A DNA stretch of 64,000 bases. Source: Liquidambar formosana (taxonomy: Eukaryota > Streptophyta > Magnoliopsida > Saxifragales > Altingiaceae). Position 1 is the stretch's first letter, and each line of letters starts with the position of its first letter. The notes under the pieces are model-generated. The model saw nothing but the letters and a program-made list of their open reading frames with translations. It had not been told where the DNA came from and made no database searches. The translations under genes were made by a program, and so were the position numbers. The DNA is taken from positions 17,240,046 to 17,304,045 of the forward strand of contig CM077824.1 in assembly GCA_039720395.1 (NCBI GenBank), in the 5' to 3' direction. Below are positions 54,595 through 64,000 of the stretch, piece by piece.

Positions 54595-55406
54595 CAACCT
54601 CTTGAGTTTATTTGTAAGCCCTAATGTTTTTTAACCCCCATATTTTTATAAGTACACCCCACAACATTCCCAAAGTAACCCCCAACCCATATGCCCCTTT
54701 GATTTTCACATCCCATTGCAACCCCAAAAATACCTTAACCCTCAAACAACTGGAAGAAGAAGTTGGAGTAGCTAGAGACAAAATTTATGTCTGAGTAGAT
54801 CGAGCCACCATTTTTGTCAGAACTCAAGCTATTAGGCATGAAACTCTCTCTAGTTAATGTGTTTTCTCCTTCCTAACTTCTATCCTCTCTATAGATGTAT
54901 GAAATAATCTAATTTTTTCAGCATTCAATTTTTTAGGATTTACGAATGATGTTCCCTTTTCTTTTTTGCTGTGGATGAAAGCCTTTCCCTTCTTTTTAGT
55001 GCACATTTGTATTCTATTTAATCGTCATTAACCAAATATATGAATTTTATTCAAACTTTTAAAACCGAACAATGACAAATTTGGAAGATAAAAAAAAACC
55101 CTAATTTTAATGTGAAAGTACATATTTAGTCGCTGCTAGTATCATCACAAATGTCTCTTTCCTCGGTCATTGTTCACACACAATGTCAAAGACTTTCAAA
55201 CAAAGTGTTTTTTAGTTGCAATATCCTTAATGGTAAATTTGCCAATGGGGTATAAAAAAATATATATTTTCATTAAAATAGGGGTTTACATATAATTCAA
55301 GGGTAGCAATAGCCACCCCCCTACTAAAATTCAAGATTTTCCATTTATATACTAATGATATATAGAAGGTTAGGAGCACGATTCTTGTCAGCAAGTGGTC
55401 CAAGAG

Positions 55407-57029
55407 TGTAGACACCCTATTTTGTCCCTATATTTGATGGTGAGTTCCCAATGATGAGGTCTGTGATGTTTATTGTCAACGTAAGTCTTTTTTCTGATAG
55501 TAAAGCAAACAATTGGGTTAGGTACATATATATGTGTGTGTGTGTGTATATAAGACCAATTGGGTAAAGTCCTCCCTATACACCCTTTTGACTCTTCTCA
55601 CCATTCTCATTCATCTCTCATTAATTTCAACTCGTTCTCTTTCAATCGTGTTCATTATTTCCAACCAAATCCTTCTTTATATAGGCTCACATTTACCTAA
55701 CATTTGAAGTGGCATGGTGATGAATTCATCTCCCATTTACCAAGTGGTGTATCCACCATTTATCTCAAGTGATTCATCCATCATTACTAAGTGGTGTATA
55801 CCATTTATCACAAGTGATTCATCCACCATTTATCTTAAGTGATAAAAATCTAATGCTGTGTTGCTTCAAAATGACTGTAACTTCACCTTGCTGACTGGTA
55901 ACTTCATAGTTTCAACAACTTCTTTTCTTTTTAAGTGAGAAACCTACTCCAAGAAAAGATAGAACTGAGGAATGGTAGGGGAAATTAGGTAAATGAGAGA
56001 TGTGTAAGATGAAAAAAATAAAAGAAGTGGGGAATGGTGGGGCAAATTAGGTAAGTGAATAAGCTTGCACTTTGATTCTTCCCTATAAATAGCAAGAGCT
56101 TGGGATAGTTCAAGGACACCAAAAAATTAGAGGGTCCAGAGGGAATATTGAGACTCAGAAAGAAAATAGAGAGAAAGAGAGACTTAGGGAGGAGAATTCT
56201 TGTAAGGAAAATACTAAAAAAGAGAGAAATTGCATTGAGAGAAAATAAAAGAGAGATGACTTGTGAGGAAGGGAAATAGCTTGCTTGGCTCAACGGAAGA
56301 GACGTTGCCGGATTGACAATGGACCTGAGGGACGGTTTGAACTCCAACCAATTTCTTTTGATACTTGATAATCAGATTGCATAAATTGTTCATATTGTGA
56401 TTTTGTTGCATACAATATCCGTTTGGATTAACCCCTTTTGCAGGTGAGCTGGTTTCATGCGTACGCATGGCATGTGATGCATACGCATATCTAGCATATG
56501 TGTACGCATGTTACTTCTTTTCCTGATTTTTATTAGTTTATCGATGTTGTTAGTTTATTGTTATTACTTTATTATTATTTATTAGTTTATTATATTTTAA
56601 ATTTGGTATCTAACATTTGTGCAGATATTGTGTAGTAACGTGCGTATACATATAATATGTGTACGCACGTTAGTTTTAATTATTGTTTATATTTTGTCAT
56701 CAATTGTTTATATGTTATCCTGTGCTATTAACTTGTCATTTGTGTGTATCTTTAATTATTGCATGATTTAAATGCAATCCAAATTAAATTAAAATATTAA
56801 ATATGGTAAATGAAGACAAAATGAGGGCCAGTTTATTACCAGGCATTGTTGGGTGCCTAACACCTTCCCAACATGTACTCTAACTCCAAACCTTTCTCTG
56901 GTTAACAAAATTGGTCCTGGACCCTTCCAGGTGGCGACTCTTATTCATATGCTAATCCTTTGGGGTTAGCACCATCAAAACCAAAAGCAGGTAAAAAACA
57001 AGTGTGTAGTTAAAATTGATGCGCTCACA
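55407..57029 (+). mobile_element. LTR5: solo-LTR-like element in the LINE remnant
   Basis: Begins TGTAGACACCC and ends GCGCTCACA, with 5-bp duplications AAGAG (55402-55406, 57030-57034). The LINE reads continuously across it when compared with X1 and X2. TATAAATA at 56084-56091, an A/G-rich leader (56135-56260), TGCAG|GTGAGC near 56439, palindromes 56456-56672, then TTGGGTGCCTAACACCTTCC (56849) and GGTGGCGACTC (56931). The latter resembles the tRNA-Arg-type primer-site region of Tat/Ogre-like elements, though here it lies before the CA end. No gag/pol. Confidence 0.7.
56456..56672 (+). promoter_or_regulatory. LTR5 palindrome cassette
   Basis: CATGCGTACGCATG (56456-56469) is followed by related ATGCATACGCAT and ATGTGTACGCATG (to 56520), then an inverted pair TAACGTGCGTA (56636-56646) / TACGCACGTTA (56662-56672). 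Unlike in LTR1-4, it lies downstream of the TATA box and just after the donor-like site. Confidence 0.6.
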
Positions 57030-57770
57030 AAGAGCTACAATGGAATCACCTTCAATGACAATATTGTCATATCCACAATAAGCAAACTCCCTTATATCCA
57101 GGCAAAAGGCTTTAGCTTCACCAACCTCCGACTCAAGGAGACACTCAAAAGCAGTCCACGTGTGGAGAAAAGAACCCTTAGAATTTTTAACAACTACACT
57201 TAAGATGGAGCGATCAGGACGAATGGCAACGTCAAAGTTAATCTTTACCCACCCTTTTGGTGAGGATTTCCATTGCAATTTGGGCAAGAATCACCGAAAG
57301 GTCAGCCACAAACTTTTCGTAAACAACTTTGTTTCTAACCAACCAAACTTGGTCCATAAGAATAACCGCAAAAGATAGGAAACTAGGCGCATCAATAGGG
57401 CTCAAATTGAGAGATCAGCCATTTCTAACCAACTATTTGATCCATCTGAGAGACAAAGGAGGTTGACTTTGGATAAACGAAAAGACCAATGGGAGTTGAG
57501 CCACAAAATCTTAGTAAATTTGCATTCTAAAAAGAGATACTTTGCCGATTCCATAGGCGCTTCACACAGAGGGCATGAAGTTTCTGTGATAAAAAAATCT
57601 TTGATTAAGGACCTTTCTAACAGGTAAAATATTTTATACCATTTTCCAAAGGAAGTGTTAGTAACATAATTTTTAACATCCCTAAATGTTAATATTCAAG
57701 CATTAAATAAGGGAATATTAGCAATTACCCCTATCAGGGATTTCCAGTTAACAATAGCCTTATCAAAACA
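57030..57770 (-). pseudogene. LINE ORF2 remnant (zf-RVT and RNase H-like), X3 copy
   Basis: On the minus strand: KSSPKGWVKINFDVAIRPDR, AVVKNSKGSFLHTWTAFECL, EVGEAKAFCLDIREFAYCGY, DNIVIEGDS. This is the RNase H-like domain with the GDS at the usual place. The zf-RVT part is upstream near 57640-57480, broken by stops. LTR5 inserted just beyond GDS; the ending lies at 53540-53830 after the inversion. The run-on frame to 56952 enters LTR5 and is not LINE. Confidence 0.75.
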
Positions 57771-58269
57771 TTTTTTAATTCCTAAACCCATTCTTTTACT
57801 ATTTTTTTTAAGCCAAAACTCCATTCTCTTTTTCTTTTTTCTTTATTTTATTTTATTTTATTTTTTATATTTATTTATTCCCAATATGAGCCTCCTTTAA
57901 TTTATGCTAGAAGTTCTCAAACCATTCCACAAACTCTTCTCTCCCTCTTTCTCAGGGTTCCACTAGCAGAAACTCCTCCCGCCGATGACTTATCTCCAAT
58001 AATGGCTAGTGGTGATGGATCTTCTCCAACAACAGCAGGTAGTGAAGGATCTTCTCCAACGTAGATAATCACCGCTCTACAAACTTTCTCCTCCACTCTC
58101 CCATGGTACCCACCGGCAACATCTCCTATCTGTGACGACTCTTCTCCGACAATAACAACTTGGGACGATTCTTCTCCAACGACAACCAGTAGACAAGTTT
58201 CTTTTCCAACGTAAATGTTTTTTTCTCCAACAAAGGCACCAATGGGAGTTTCATTTGTAATAGGTGTTG
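57771..58269. other. Sequence after the empty MULE site
   Basis: Matches 33198-33640: T-rich tract (57840-57890), then the degenerate GGATCTTCTCCAACRAYAGC minisatellite. No gene. Confidence 0.55.
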
Positions 58270-58690
58270 TTAGATTTAGGATTTGGGGGTTTTGAGTTTG
58301 GATTTTTTTGCCCGAATTTTTTTGTGTGTTGGCATGATGTAGGAATGGTTATGCCGAAAAAATGGACTTGGCCAGAAGATATGGTGGCCGGTGATGTTTA
58401 GTTATGCGGGTTTGTAACAAAAACCCTAAAAACGACGTTGTCTTGACCATTGGATTGCTAGATTGCCACGTGTCATGCCATGTGGATGGGAAATAAGTTG
58501 TTAAATGCTACGTGTGCGCCACATCAGCAGGCACGTGTGGTCACATGACCGTTCCGTTAAATCTACTAACGAACGTTAGCGCCTGTCCTACATTGAAACA
58601 CGAAAATTAGAATGATCCCAAAATTGAGTCAATCCCTAGTTTGTGGACTAGATTGACATTACCCCCAAAGTTGACGGTACTAAAAAGTAA
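58270..58690. other. Unassigned insertion in the X3 flank
   Basis: Not present at the matching place in Y1/Y2. No ORF of note. The right edge GGTACTAAAAAGTAATTAAC looks like a transposon end, but I find no matching left end. Confidence 0.3.
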
Positions 58691-58851
58691 TTAACCCTTG
58701 ATTTTAATTGTTAAGAAATAGGACACTAGATTTCACTGTATTGTTCCAAGTACAATTTTCATTTCCAACCAAGGAAGAAGAAGTAGACACCAACACTAGA
58801 ACCATCACCAATGCATGTTGTCCTAGCTAATTAGTTGGAGTCAACTTTTAA

Positions 58852-59028
58852 GGAGAAGAACTTCCATGCAACTGTGACACAACCCATGTGGTGTCATGGG
58901 TCAATAAAAGCCAAGTAAAATGGGATTGTCATAGTATTTTTTGGTCCCATAATCCCACTTTGCTTGACTCTTATTAACCTGTGACACCACGTGGTCATGT
59001 CACAGTTGCATAGAATTTCTTCTTGCTC
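58852..59028. mobile_element. Fold-back MITE, Tourist-like
   Basis: About 75-bp arms: ATGCAACTGTGACACAACCC at the left against ATGCAACTGTGACATGACCA (reverse complement, right), continuing through GGTGTCA and GGGATTATGACA-like pairs. Flanked by TTAA (58848-58851, 59029-59032), which includes the TTA/TAA target of PIF/Harbinger MITEs. The matching site in Y1 (about 10340) is empty. Confidence 0.7.
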
Positions 59029-59257
59029 TTAAGATTCACGTAGGATCAATAAAGCTTTAAGAACTTTCTTTTTCATTTCATAATCTTAAGAAAATAAGAG
59101 AACTAAACAAAGTGGATGAATGAAATTGATAGCTTTAACATTTTCTAATATCTTTTGGAAGTATTCAATTAGACTGAATGTTTATGCTTACCTTGACCCA
59201 AAAATATAGAAGGAAATAAATCCAATAAGGAATTTAAGTTTCTATTTGGCTTGACTT
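59029..59257. other. Non-coding flank
   Basis: Left part resembles 10345-10400; nothing else recognised. Confidence 0.4.
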
Positions 59258-59491
59258 GTTAGAGATATTAGCCATTTATTAATGTGGGTCCCATGTGTAA
59301 TTTGAGATGGGTTCATATTGGAATTTGTTAATTTCCATGTAGAGATTTAATTCGAATATTTAATTAACCAAAATCATTAAAGGTTGAATGATAAATTGTT
59401 CTCTAAAGTCACATTTGAATAGTTGGTTGAAGAATGGTAATAGAGTTTGTCCCACATTGGAAAACTATGAATTCCTTAGTGAATTCATATA

Positions 59492-59527
<36 letters not shown>

Positions 59528-60207
59528 GGCTTAACGGTTAGGGTGTCTGGGCCAACTTGCACACACCTCAACTAATCCCTCACCGGGCGTTCTTAAGGGC
59601 GTACTGCCCCACATCGGCCTAGTGCATTCAGGAATAAATTTCTAGAGTTCTCCCCAAAGGAGCACAGTGGAGATTGGATCCCAGGATGTTAGTGAATTCA
59701 TATACACATACCTTGGGCTTATGGTTTGGGCCCTAAGGGCACCCAAGTTTTGTAAAGGGGGGAGGACCTAGCCAATGTTGGATTTGGACCCAAAAACACA
59801 CACGCCCGCCCGCCTGGGCAGTGTTGGGTTGGGTTGGGTTGGATCAAGTAAGACCGACCAATGTGTGTTATTTTTTAAGCAAAATTTAATTTTGCTAATT
59901 CAAAGTAATTACCGTTAAAAATCATGTCTGATAACCAGAACAGTCGTGTTCATTAGACATGTACACCTGATTAATGTGTCTCTTGACTGTTCTGGAGAGT
60001 CATTTCAGAGTCTATATAAACCTCATTTCGTAAACAATTAGAGGTTGATAAAAAAAAAAGAGTTAATTTTCGCACATTCTGAGTAGTCATTAGAGAGAGA
60101 GTAAGGACACAGTGAGTTCGCCAGACGCAAAGATTGCAGTGCTTCTTCTGTGCGTGCAGATAATTGTATCCTGGGAGGCAGACATCTAAAAGACTCAAAG
60201 CACCAAG
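59258..60207 (+). mobile_element. Possible Copia-like LTR remnant
   Basis: TGTTAGAGATATTAGCC may be its start. It contains TGTCCCACATTGGAAAA, a TATA box TATATAAAC near 60012, and TTGTATCCTGGGAGGCAGAC near 60165, all familiar from Copia-type LTRs. A SINE is nested within. The right side is cut at 60207 by LTR6. Boundaries and family are uncertain. Confidence 0.35.
59494..59688 (-). mobile_element. SINE with perfect 17-bp target duplication
   Basis: Flanked by TTAGTGAATTCATATAC at 59477-59493 and 59689-59705. On the minus strand: B-box-like GGATCCAATCTCC, GGCAGTACGCCCTTAAGAAC, GGATTAGTTGAGGTGTGTGC, TTGGCCCAGACACCC, then poly(A) (T tract 59496-59526 on +). The 3' part resembles the widespread Au-type plant SINEs (GATTAGTCGAGGTGCGCGYA, then GCTGGCCCGGACACCC, from memory). 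Confidence 0.85.
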
Positions 60208-63200
60208 TGTAGACACCCTATTTTCATCCCTAAGAGTTCATGAACTCATTTAATGAGTTCTTGAAAGATTTAAGAGTCTCTAAGCCTTAAAGGACATTTT
60301 TGCCCTTTTAAACTTATGTGAGTAGTTCATTATTGCATTCATGTTTTCGTTTCATTTTTGCATTCCATCCCTTGCATTTAGTTTTTAGGTGCATTTAGGA
60401 TATGTGTGTGTGATTTGGTTCAATTCTAGATAGGTTTGGATAGTTAATTATTACTTGTGAACCCACGAAAAAGCATGGCCCACAAAGGTTTGGCAAAAAA
60501 TATAGAGGTGAAAGACAACAAACAAAAAGGAGTCCCACCTCATTTTTTAAGGAAAAGAGGAAAACCATAAAAATGTTTTATTTTCAAAAACCACATAACT
60601 CCATTAAAGGAAAAGCAAAGTCTTTGAAACCAGAAAATTGGATTCGGGGGCTAAGTTACGACGTGGGAAGGTTTTGGGCAAAGCCCATAGGCACCCACAT
60701 CGCTCGAATTGGTCTCTTAATTTGATTGGGCTAACTTAAGATCTTTTTCACTCAAATATCATCATATATCATCACAAGGCAGCATGCATAACATATATTC
60801 CATCCATCCATCTCATCCATGCATAATCAAACAAGTAAAACAAAACATAAAAAGAAGAAAAGAGAAGAAAAACCTAGGATACTTGGATCCTAGAATGGAC
60901 TTGAGCTTCAAAATGAGCGCCTACGTACCATGCAGCGAAATACATGGATCAAAGTCAACGTAGTTCGAAAAGAATAAGGTTACAACCTAATACAAACCTA
61001 TGGTAAAAACCCTAGGTTTCCTTGTTTGAAAATGTATTGAATAGTCCAAAATTGAAAACTTCCACAAGATAAAAACTTTGATAGAAAACCAGAATTTTAT
61101 TAATGAAGGAAACCCTTGATAATTACCATATATCCGTATTAAGAAGTAACCCTAGGAGGGAGAAGAGAAAGAACAAGAAAAGAAAGGTGAATTGGGGCAG
61201 CTTCAAATCCACTTACCTGAGCGCAATAGCTCCAAGCATTAGCAATTTCAAGCAATAGTGGACCTATTTGCAATAGGACAAGCATTGTACCTGTTTGCAC
61301 CCTTACAAGTGCGCAAAACCATACAAGAAGAACAATATACTAATCTGGACAGAATACTAAAAGTCCCAAAATTATCCTAATAATCATGCAAAAGCAATAA
61401 TTAAAAGGAAACAAGAAACCCTAGTATGCTCCTACATGGAATATGCCTTCTAACATGCATGCAAGACTAAGAAATATGCAAAAGACTCTATAATAATCAT
61501 AAGAATGTCAAATAATATCATTAAGCATGCAAACAAAGCTAACTCAAGTCAAAAGTATGATATTTTATGTAAAACATGAAAATATGCCTTCTTACAGCGA
61601 GCTTTCTTAAGCAAAATTATCCTAAGATAATTTTACGTGGAAATCACCTCGTATGAAGGTTCTATCAACATATCTTACATAAAATATATACTTAAGAACA
61701 TAGTAGAAGAGATTTCATGCTTAAACACATTCTCGAATACCCTATTGCAGAACCCTACCCCCTAAAAAGGATAATTATCCTTAGAAAATGATAACTTCTC
61801 CAAAACCCTAGAAAATAAACTATATGAATGCAAAACCCAACATGGCTCAACTCCAAATCACATAAATAGACCAACCATGATGAAGAAAAACCCAAATAAT
61901 CACAACAAATAGGCTATATGAAACATGCATGACTTGAAAGGATAAAAAGGATAATGCTTTCAAAACCCTAGGTAACTAAGGACTATCAAACATATTAACC
62001 CACTGAATAACCTTAAAATCATACATATAACATCACAAAAGCATTGGATTTAATCACAAAAGCTACTACATGCACTAGAACTATCATGAAGAAAGAAGGA
62101 GAAGAAGAAAGAAAAAAGACTAAATTCAGCAATTGACAGTACGTTTACCTTATGTAGAGCTTCCCTTGCCTTCAAAATCCTTGTTCTCTTGCTTGCCTAA
62201 GGTTGAAGAGCCTCCCCTTGATGTTCTTTAGCTCTCCCAACTCGTAGCTCCCCCTCTCTCTAAGTATAAAGTGCACTTGTGGCCTCCCTATGTGCTGAAT
62301 ATCATGTTCTTTATATAGGAGACTGACCTAATAAACCAATGGCTAAGATTAATTCATTAAATAATGATCCTAGGGCTATTAGAGACTCTCTTGGTGCTCA
62401 AACAACTCAAAGTTACTCAATTTTAGAAGGAAACAAGTTGTAAGGGCAGAGAAACCCATCAAAAGAGGAAGGAAGAGGTAGAATCCCACTTAAAGACGGA
62501 TTCCCTCGAGTGACTATCCGGGCTTGGATGGCTGACCATCTGGCTTGGACGGCTGACCATCTGGCCTCGGACAGTCACCCGAGGGCTCCCGTCAGCAGAC
62601 CTCGGTTAGACTCCTTTGCCTTCTGGAAGTCTTTTAGGGGTTAAATTAAGTCCGATTTTGACGAAAATAAAAGCCAAAACGATCGTGGTTTGATGAGGAA
62701 CACATTTTTAGACATTTTAGGACAAAAATACTTAACCATGGGTGCATGGTTAGGTTTTACAAAGGCGGCTAGCTATGGTTCACTACTGTCGCAAAGCTAG
62801 AGTTTGTACACAAGGTTAAGCCAAATGCTTTCCAAATCAAAATTCAACCTTTTTAAGCATGTTTAGGGATAAAATAAGGCCCAATTGAAGTTAAATGAGA
62901 GAAAATTAAGTGGGTCACATGAGTCGATTTGAGCGAACCAAGAAAGGGTCTTTTAGCCAACCTGAACCGTTATTTGCCGAATTGTTCTTAAACCACTAAT
63001 TCATCAAATTGAACCTATATATAGACTCTATATACTCATATGAACTCTAATTGACAACTTGGAGATCATTTCAAAGTCAAATGGGAAAGATACGACTTAA
63101 AAGACAATTATGCCCTTAAAGTCACAAAATCTCTATTTGACTATTGAAACCTTCTCCAAATCAAACCAAAATTCATATACATGATCTTCAATGCCATAAA

Positions 63201-63291
63201 ATCCTAATGCAAATGCCTAGACTCAAAAATAAAATAAAAACTTACATGAAATGATGACCTCAAAATAGGGTGACAAAAATGGGGTGTGACA
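60208..63291 (-). mobile_element. LTR6: long LTR-like element, minus orientation
   Basis: On minus it starts TGTCACACCCCATTTTTGTC (63291) and ends GGGTGTCTACA (60208). A TATATAA box at 62317-62311 follows a palindrome/direct-repeat cassette. Next come a GAGAGAGGGGG leader and a possible donor ACATAAG|GTAAAC near 62150. Downstream are GGGTGCCTATGGGC...ACCTTCCCACGTCG (60720-60655) and a CTACGT...ACGTAG inverted pair (about 60931-60964), motifs shared in part with LTR5. No target duplication was found (CCAAG against CTACT), so one edge may be rearranged. No gag/pol. Confidence 0.5.
62505..62584 (-). promoter_or_regulatory. LTR6 palindrome/direct-repeat cassette
   Basis: CTCGAGTGACT (62505-62515) and AGTCACCCGAG (62573-62583) form an inverted pair. 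Between them a 21-bp unit, TTGGAYGGCTGACCATCTGG plus one base, is tandemly repeated (62523-62543, 62544-62564). It lies about 190-270 bp upstream of the TATA box. Confidence 0.55.
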
Positions 63292-64000
63292 CTACTTTTG
63301 CGGCTTGAAGAGCAATTTCGTCTTTTAACTCGCATCTTTTCCAATTGATCTCAAAATTCATCCTAGATTGTTCCAATGAGTTTATAATGATGAAAAGAGT
63401 CTAATTGTAGTGTCAATTTAAAGATTGAATAGGTTTAAAATTGATTTACCATATTATTCACCCATTAGCTAATTGACCCATTTTCAGTTAACCGTCTTGT
63501 TAAACCTAGCCACTTGACTATGATTGGAGATTTTTTATTCAAGAATATTCTAAACTTGTTCTTCATTGAAATATGAAAATTTGAGCTTTTGAATAACTTA
63601 ATTCGGAGTTAATTTGACTAAGATATGATCATTTTAAGATAAGGACCCGAAATGGGAAGTAACCGGAGGGAACCTAAGCCAAGCCTCGGGTGACCCCAGT
63701 TGGCCCAAGCAGTTGGGCCAACCGGTCACCCGAGGTTTCACATCCAATTTTCCTTATTTTCAAGGATACGCGTTTTTGGACTCTCATACTCTGTTTTTCT
63801 TGTTTCAAAAGAGTTTTAATTCTATTGGTAAGTGACTTTGAGTTGTTTAAAGCTTAAGGTTATTAATAATATCCTTATTTCATGTTTCTATATAAAATCA
63901 TTATCTAATGCATCATGTTTTATCTTCTTTTCATGTTTTGAGTTCTTATATGGTATTTTCATCATAATAATTCATATTTAGCATGTTTTTAATAGTTTTA
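63292..64000 (+). mobile_element. LTR7: partial LTR in head-to-head orientation with LTR6
   Basis: GTCTTTTAACTCGCATCTTT near 63331 matches the minus-strand GTCTTTTAAGTCGTATCTTT of LTR6 (near 63105), and the following ~120 bp are recognisably similar. A nested palindrome lies at 63684-63735. The first ~150 bp of the LTR are missing at the junction and the window ends inside it. Confidence 0.5.
63684..63735 (+). promoter_or_regulatory. LTR7 nested palindrome
   Basis: CCTCGGGTGAC (63684-63694) pairs with GTCACCCGAGG (63725-63735). Inside it, TTGGCCCAA (63700-63708) pairs perfectly with TTGGGCCAA (63713-63721). Confidence 0.7.

Larger units (their letters stand above)
49635..57770 (+). repeat. 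Duplicated block X3 (with internal inversion)
   Basis: Collinear with X1/X2 up to 53539. 53540-55375 is inverted relative to 7296-9130, and collinearity then resumes. It is interrupted by LTR5 (55407-57029) and a MITE (51731-51884). It shows the empty sites for the LTR1 and MULE insertions. Confidence 0.8.

Noticed and set aside
55985..56468. Minus-strand ORFs in LTR5
   Set aside because: Antisense to the A/G-rich leader of the LTR; hydrophobic low-complexity translation only.
59971..60216. 81-codon minus-strand ORF
   Set aside because: Antisense to the Copia-like LTR leader and running into LTR6; no domain.
1..64000. tRNA, rRNA, snRNA or conserved miRNA genes
   Set aside because: No cloverleaf with anticodon and CCA-adjacent arms, rRNA core or known miRNA sequence was recognised; the A/B-box pairs found belong to SINEs.

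Overview
This is AT-rich nuclear DNA from a flowering plant, probably a eudicot. It is a repeat-dominated intergenic stretch, and I see no intact protein-coding gene. What it holds are plant-type transposable elements (solo-LTR-like elements with TG...CA ends and 5-bp target duplications, Helitrons, hAT/Stowaway/Tourist-like/fold-back MITEs, SINEs, LINE remnants and one large Mutator-like element) sitting in a degenerate array of wall-associated-kinase (WAK) pseudogene fragments.

Layout. Seven WAK kinase N-lobe fragments, all on the + strand (near 434, 12387, 15770, 18638, 40421, 47097 and 50046), mark three kinds of repeat block, X, Y and Z. The order is X1 (1-9408), Y1+Z1 (9409-18229), X2 (18230-24873), Y2+Z2 (34247-49634), X3 (49635-57770). 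A Y-Z-X set about 15-31 kb long is therefore present twice, preceded by another X. Blocks differ in length mainly because each gained its own insertions. X1 has a plus-strand Helitron and LTR1. X2 has two fold-back MITEs and is followed by an 8.3-kb MULE. Y2 has a TIR element carrying LTR3, plus LTR4. X3 has an internal inversion, LTR5 and a hAT-type MITE. The last 6 kb (58.3-64 kb) hold a Tourist-like MITE, a SINE with a 17-bp target duplication, a Copia-like LTR remnant and two head-to-head LTRs.

The MULE (24874-33188, 9-bp target duplication) carries a FAR1-type transposase fragment on + and, on the opposite strand, a spliced gene fragment of the kind often carried by plant MULEs (plant-mobile-domain/DUF1985-like). 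The two converge and overlap in antisense. LTR2 is nested in this gene. Inside the MULE is a tandem repeat whose three units each contain a perfect 12- or 11-bp-stem hairpin.

The most unusual signal is shared by the LTRs. They have one promoter/leader scaffold (TATA-like box, GA-rich leader, GT splice-donor-like site), but each carries a cluster of a different perfect palindrome: TTTCAGACGTCTGAAA in LTR1 and LTR2, GTTATAGTCGACTATAAC in LTR3, CAATCGATTG in LTR4, CATGCGTACGCATG in LTR5, and CCTCGGGTGAC/GTCACCCGAGG in LTR6 and LTR7. In LTR1-4 and LTR6 the cluster lies just upstream of the TATA position. LTR1 also looks like a mosaic of LTR2-, LTR3- and LTR4-like segments.

All family calls come from reading motifs and comparing copies within the window by eye. 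Percent identities are approximate hand counts and no database search was possible.
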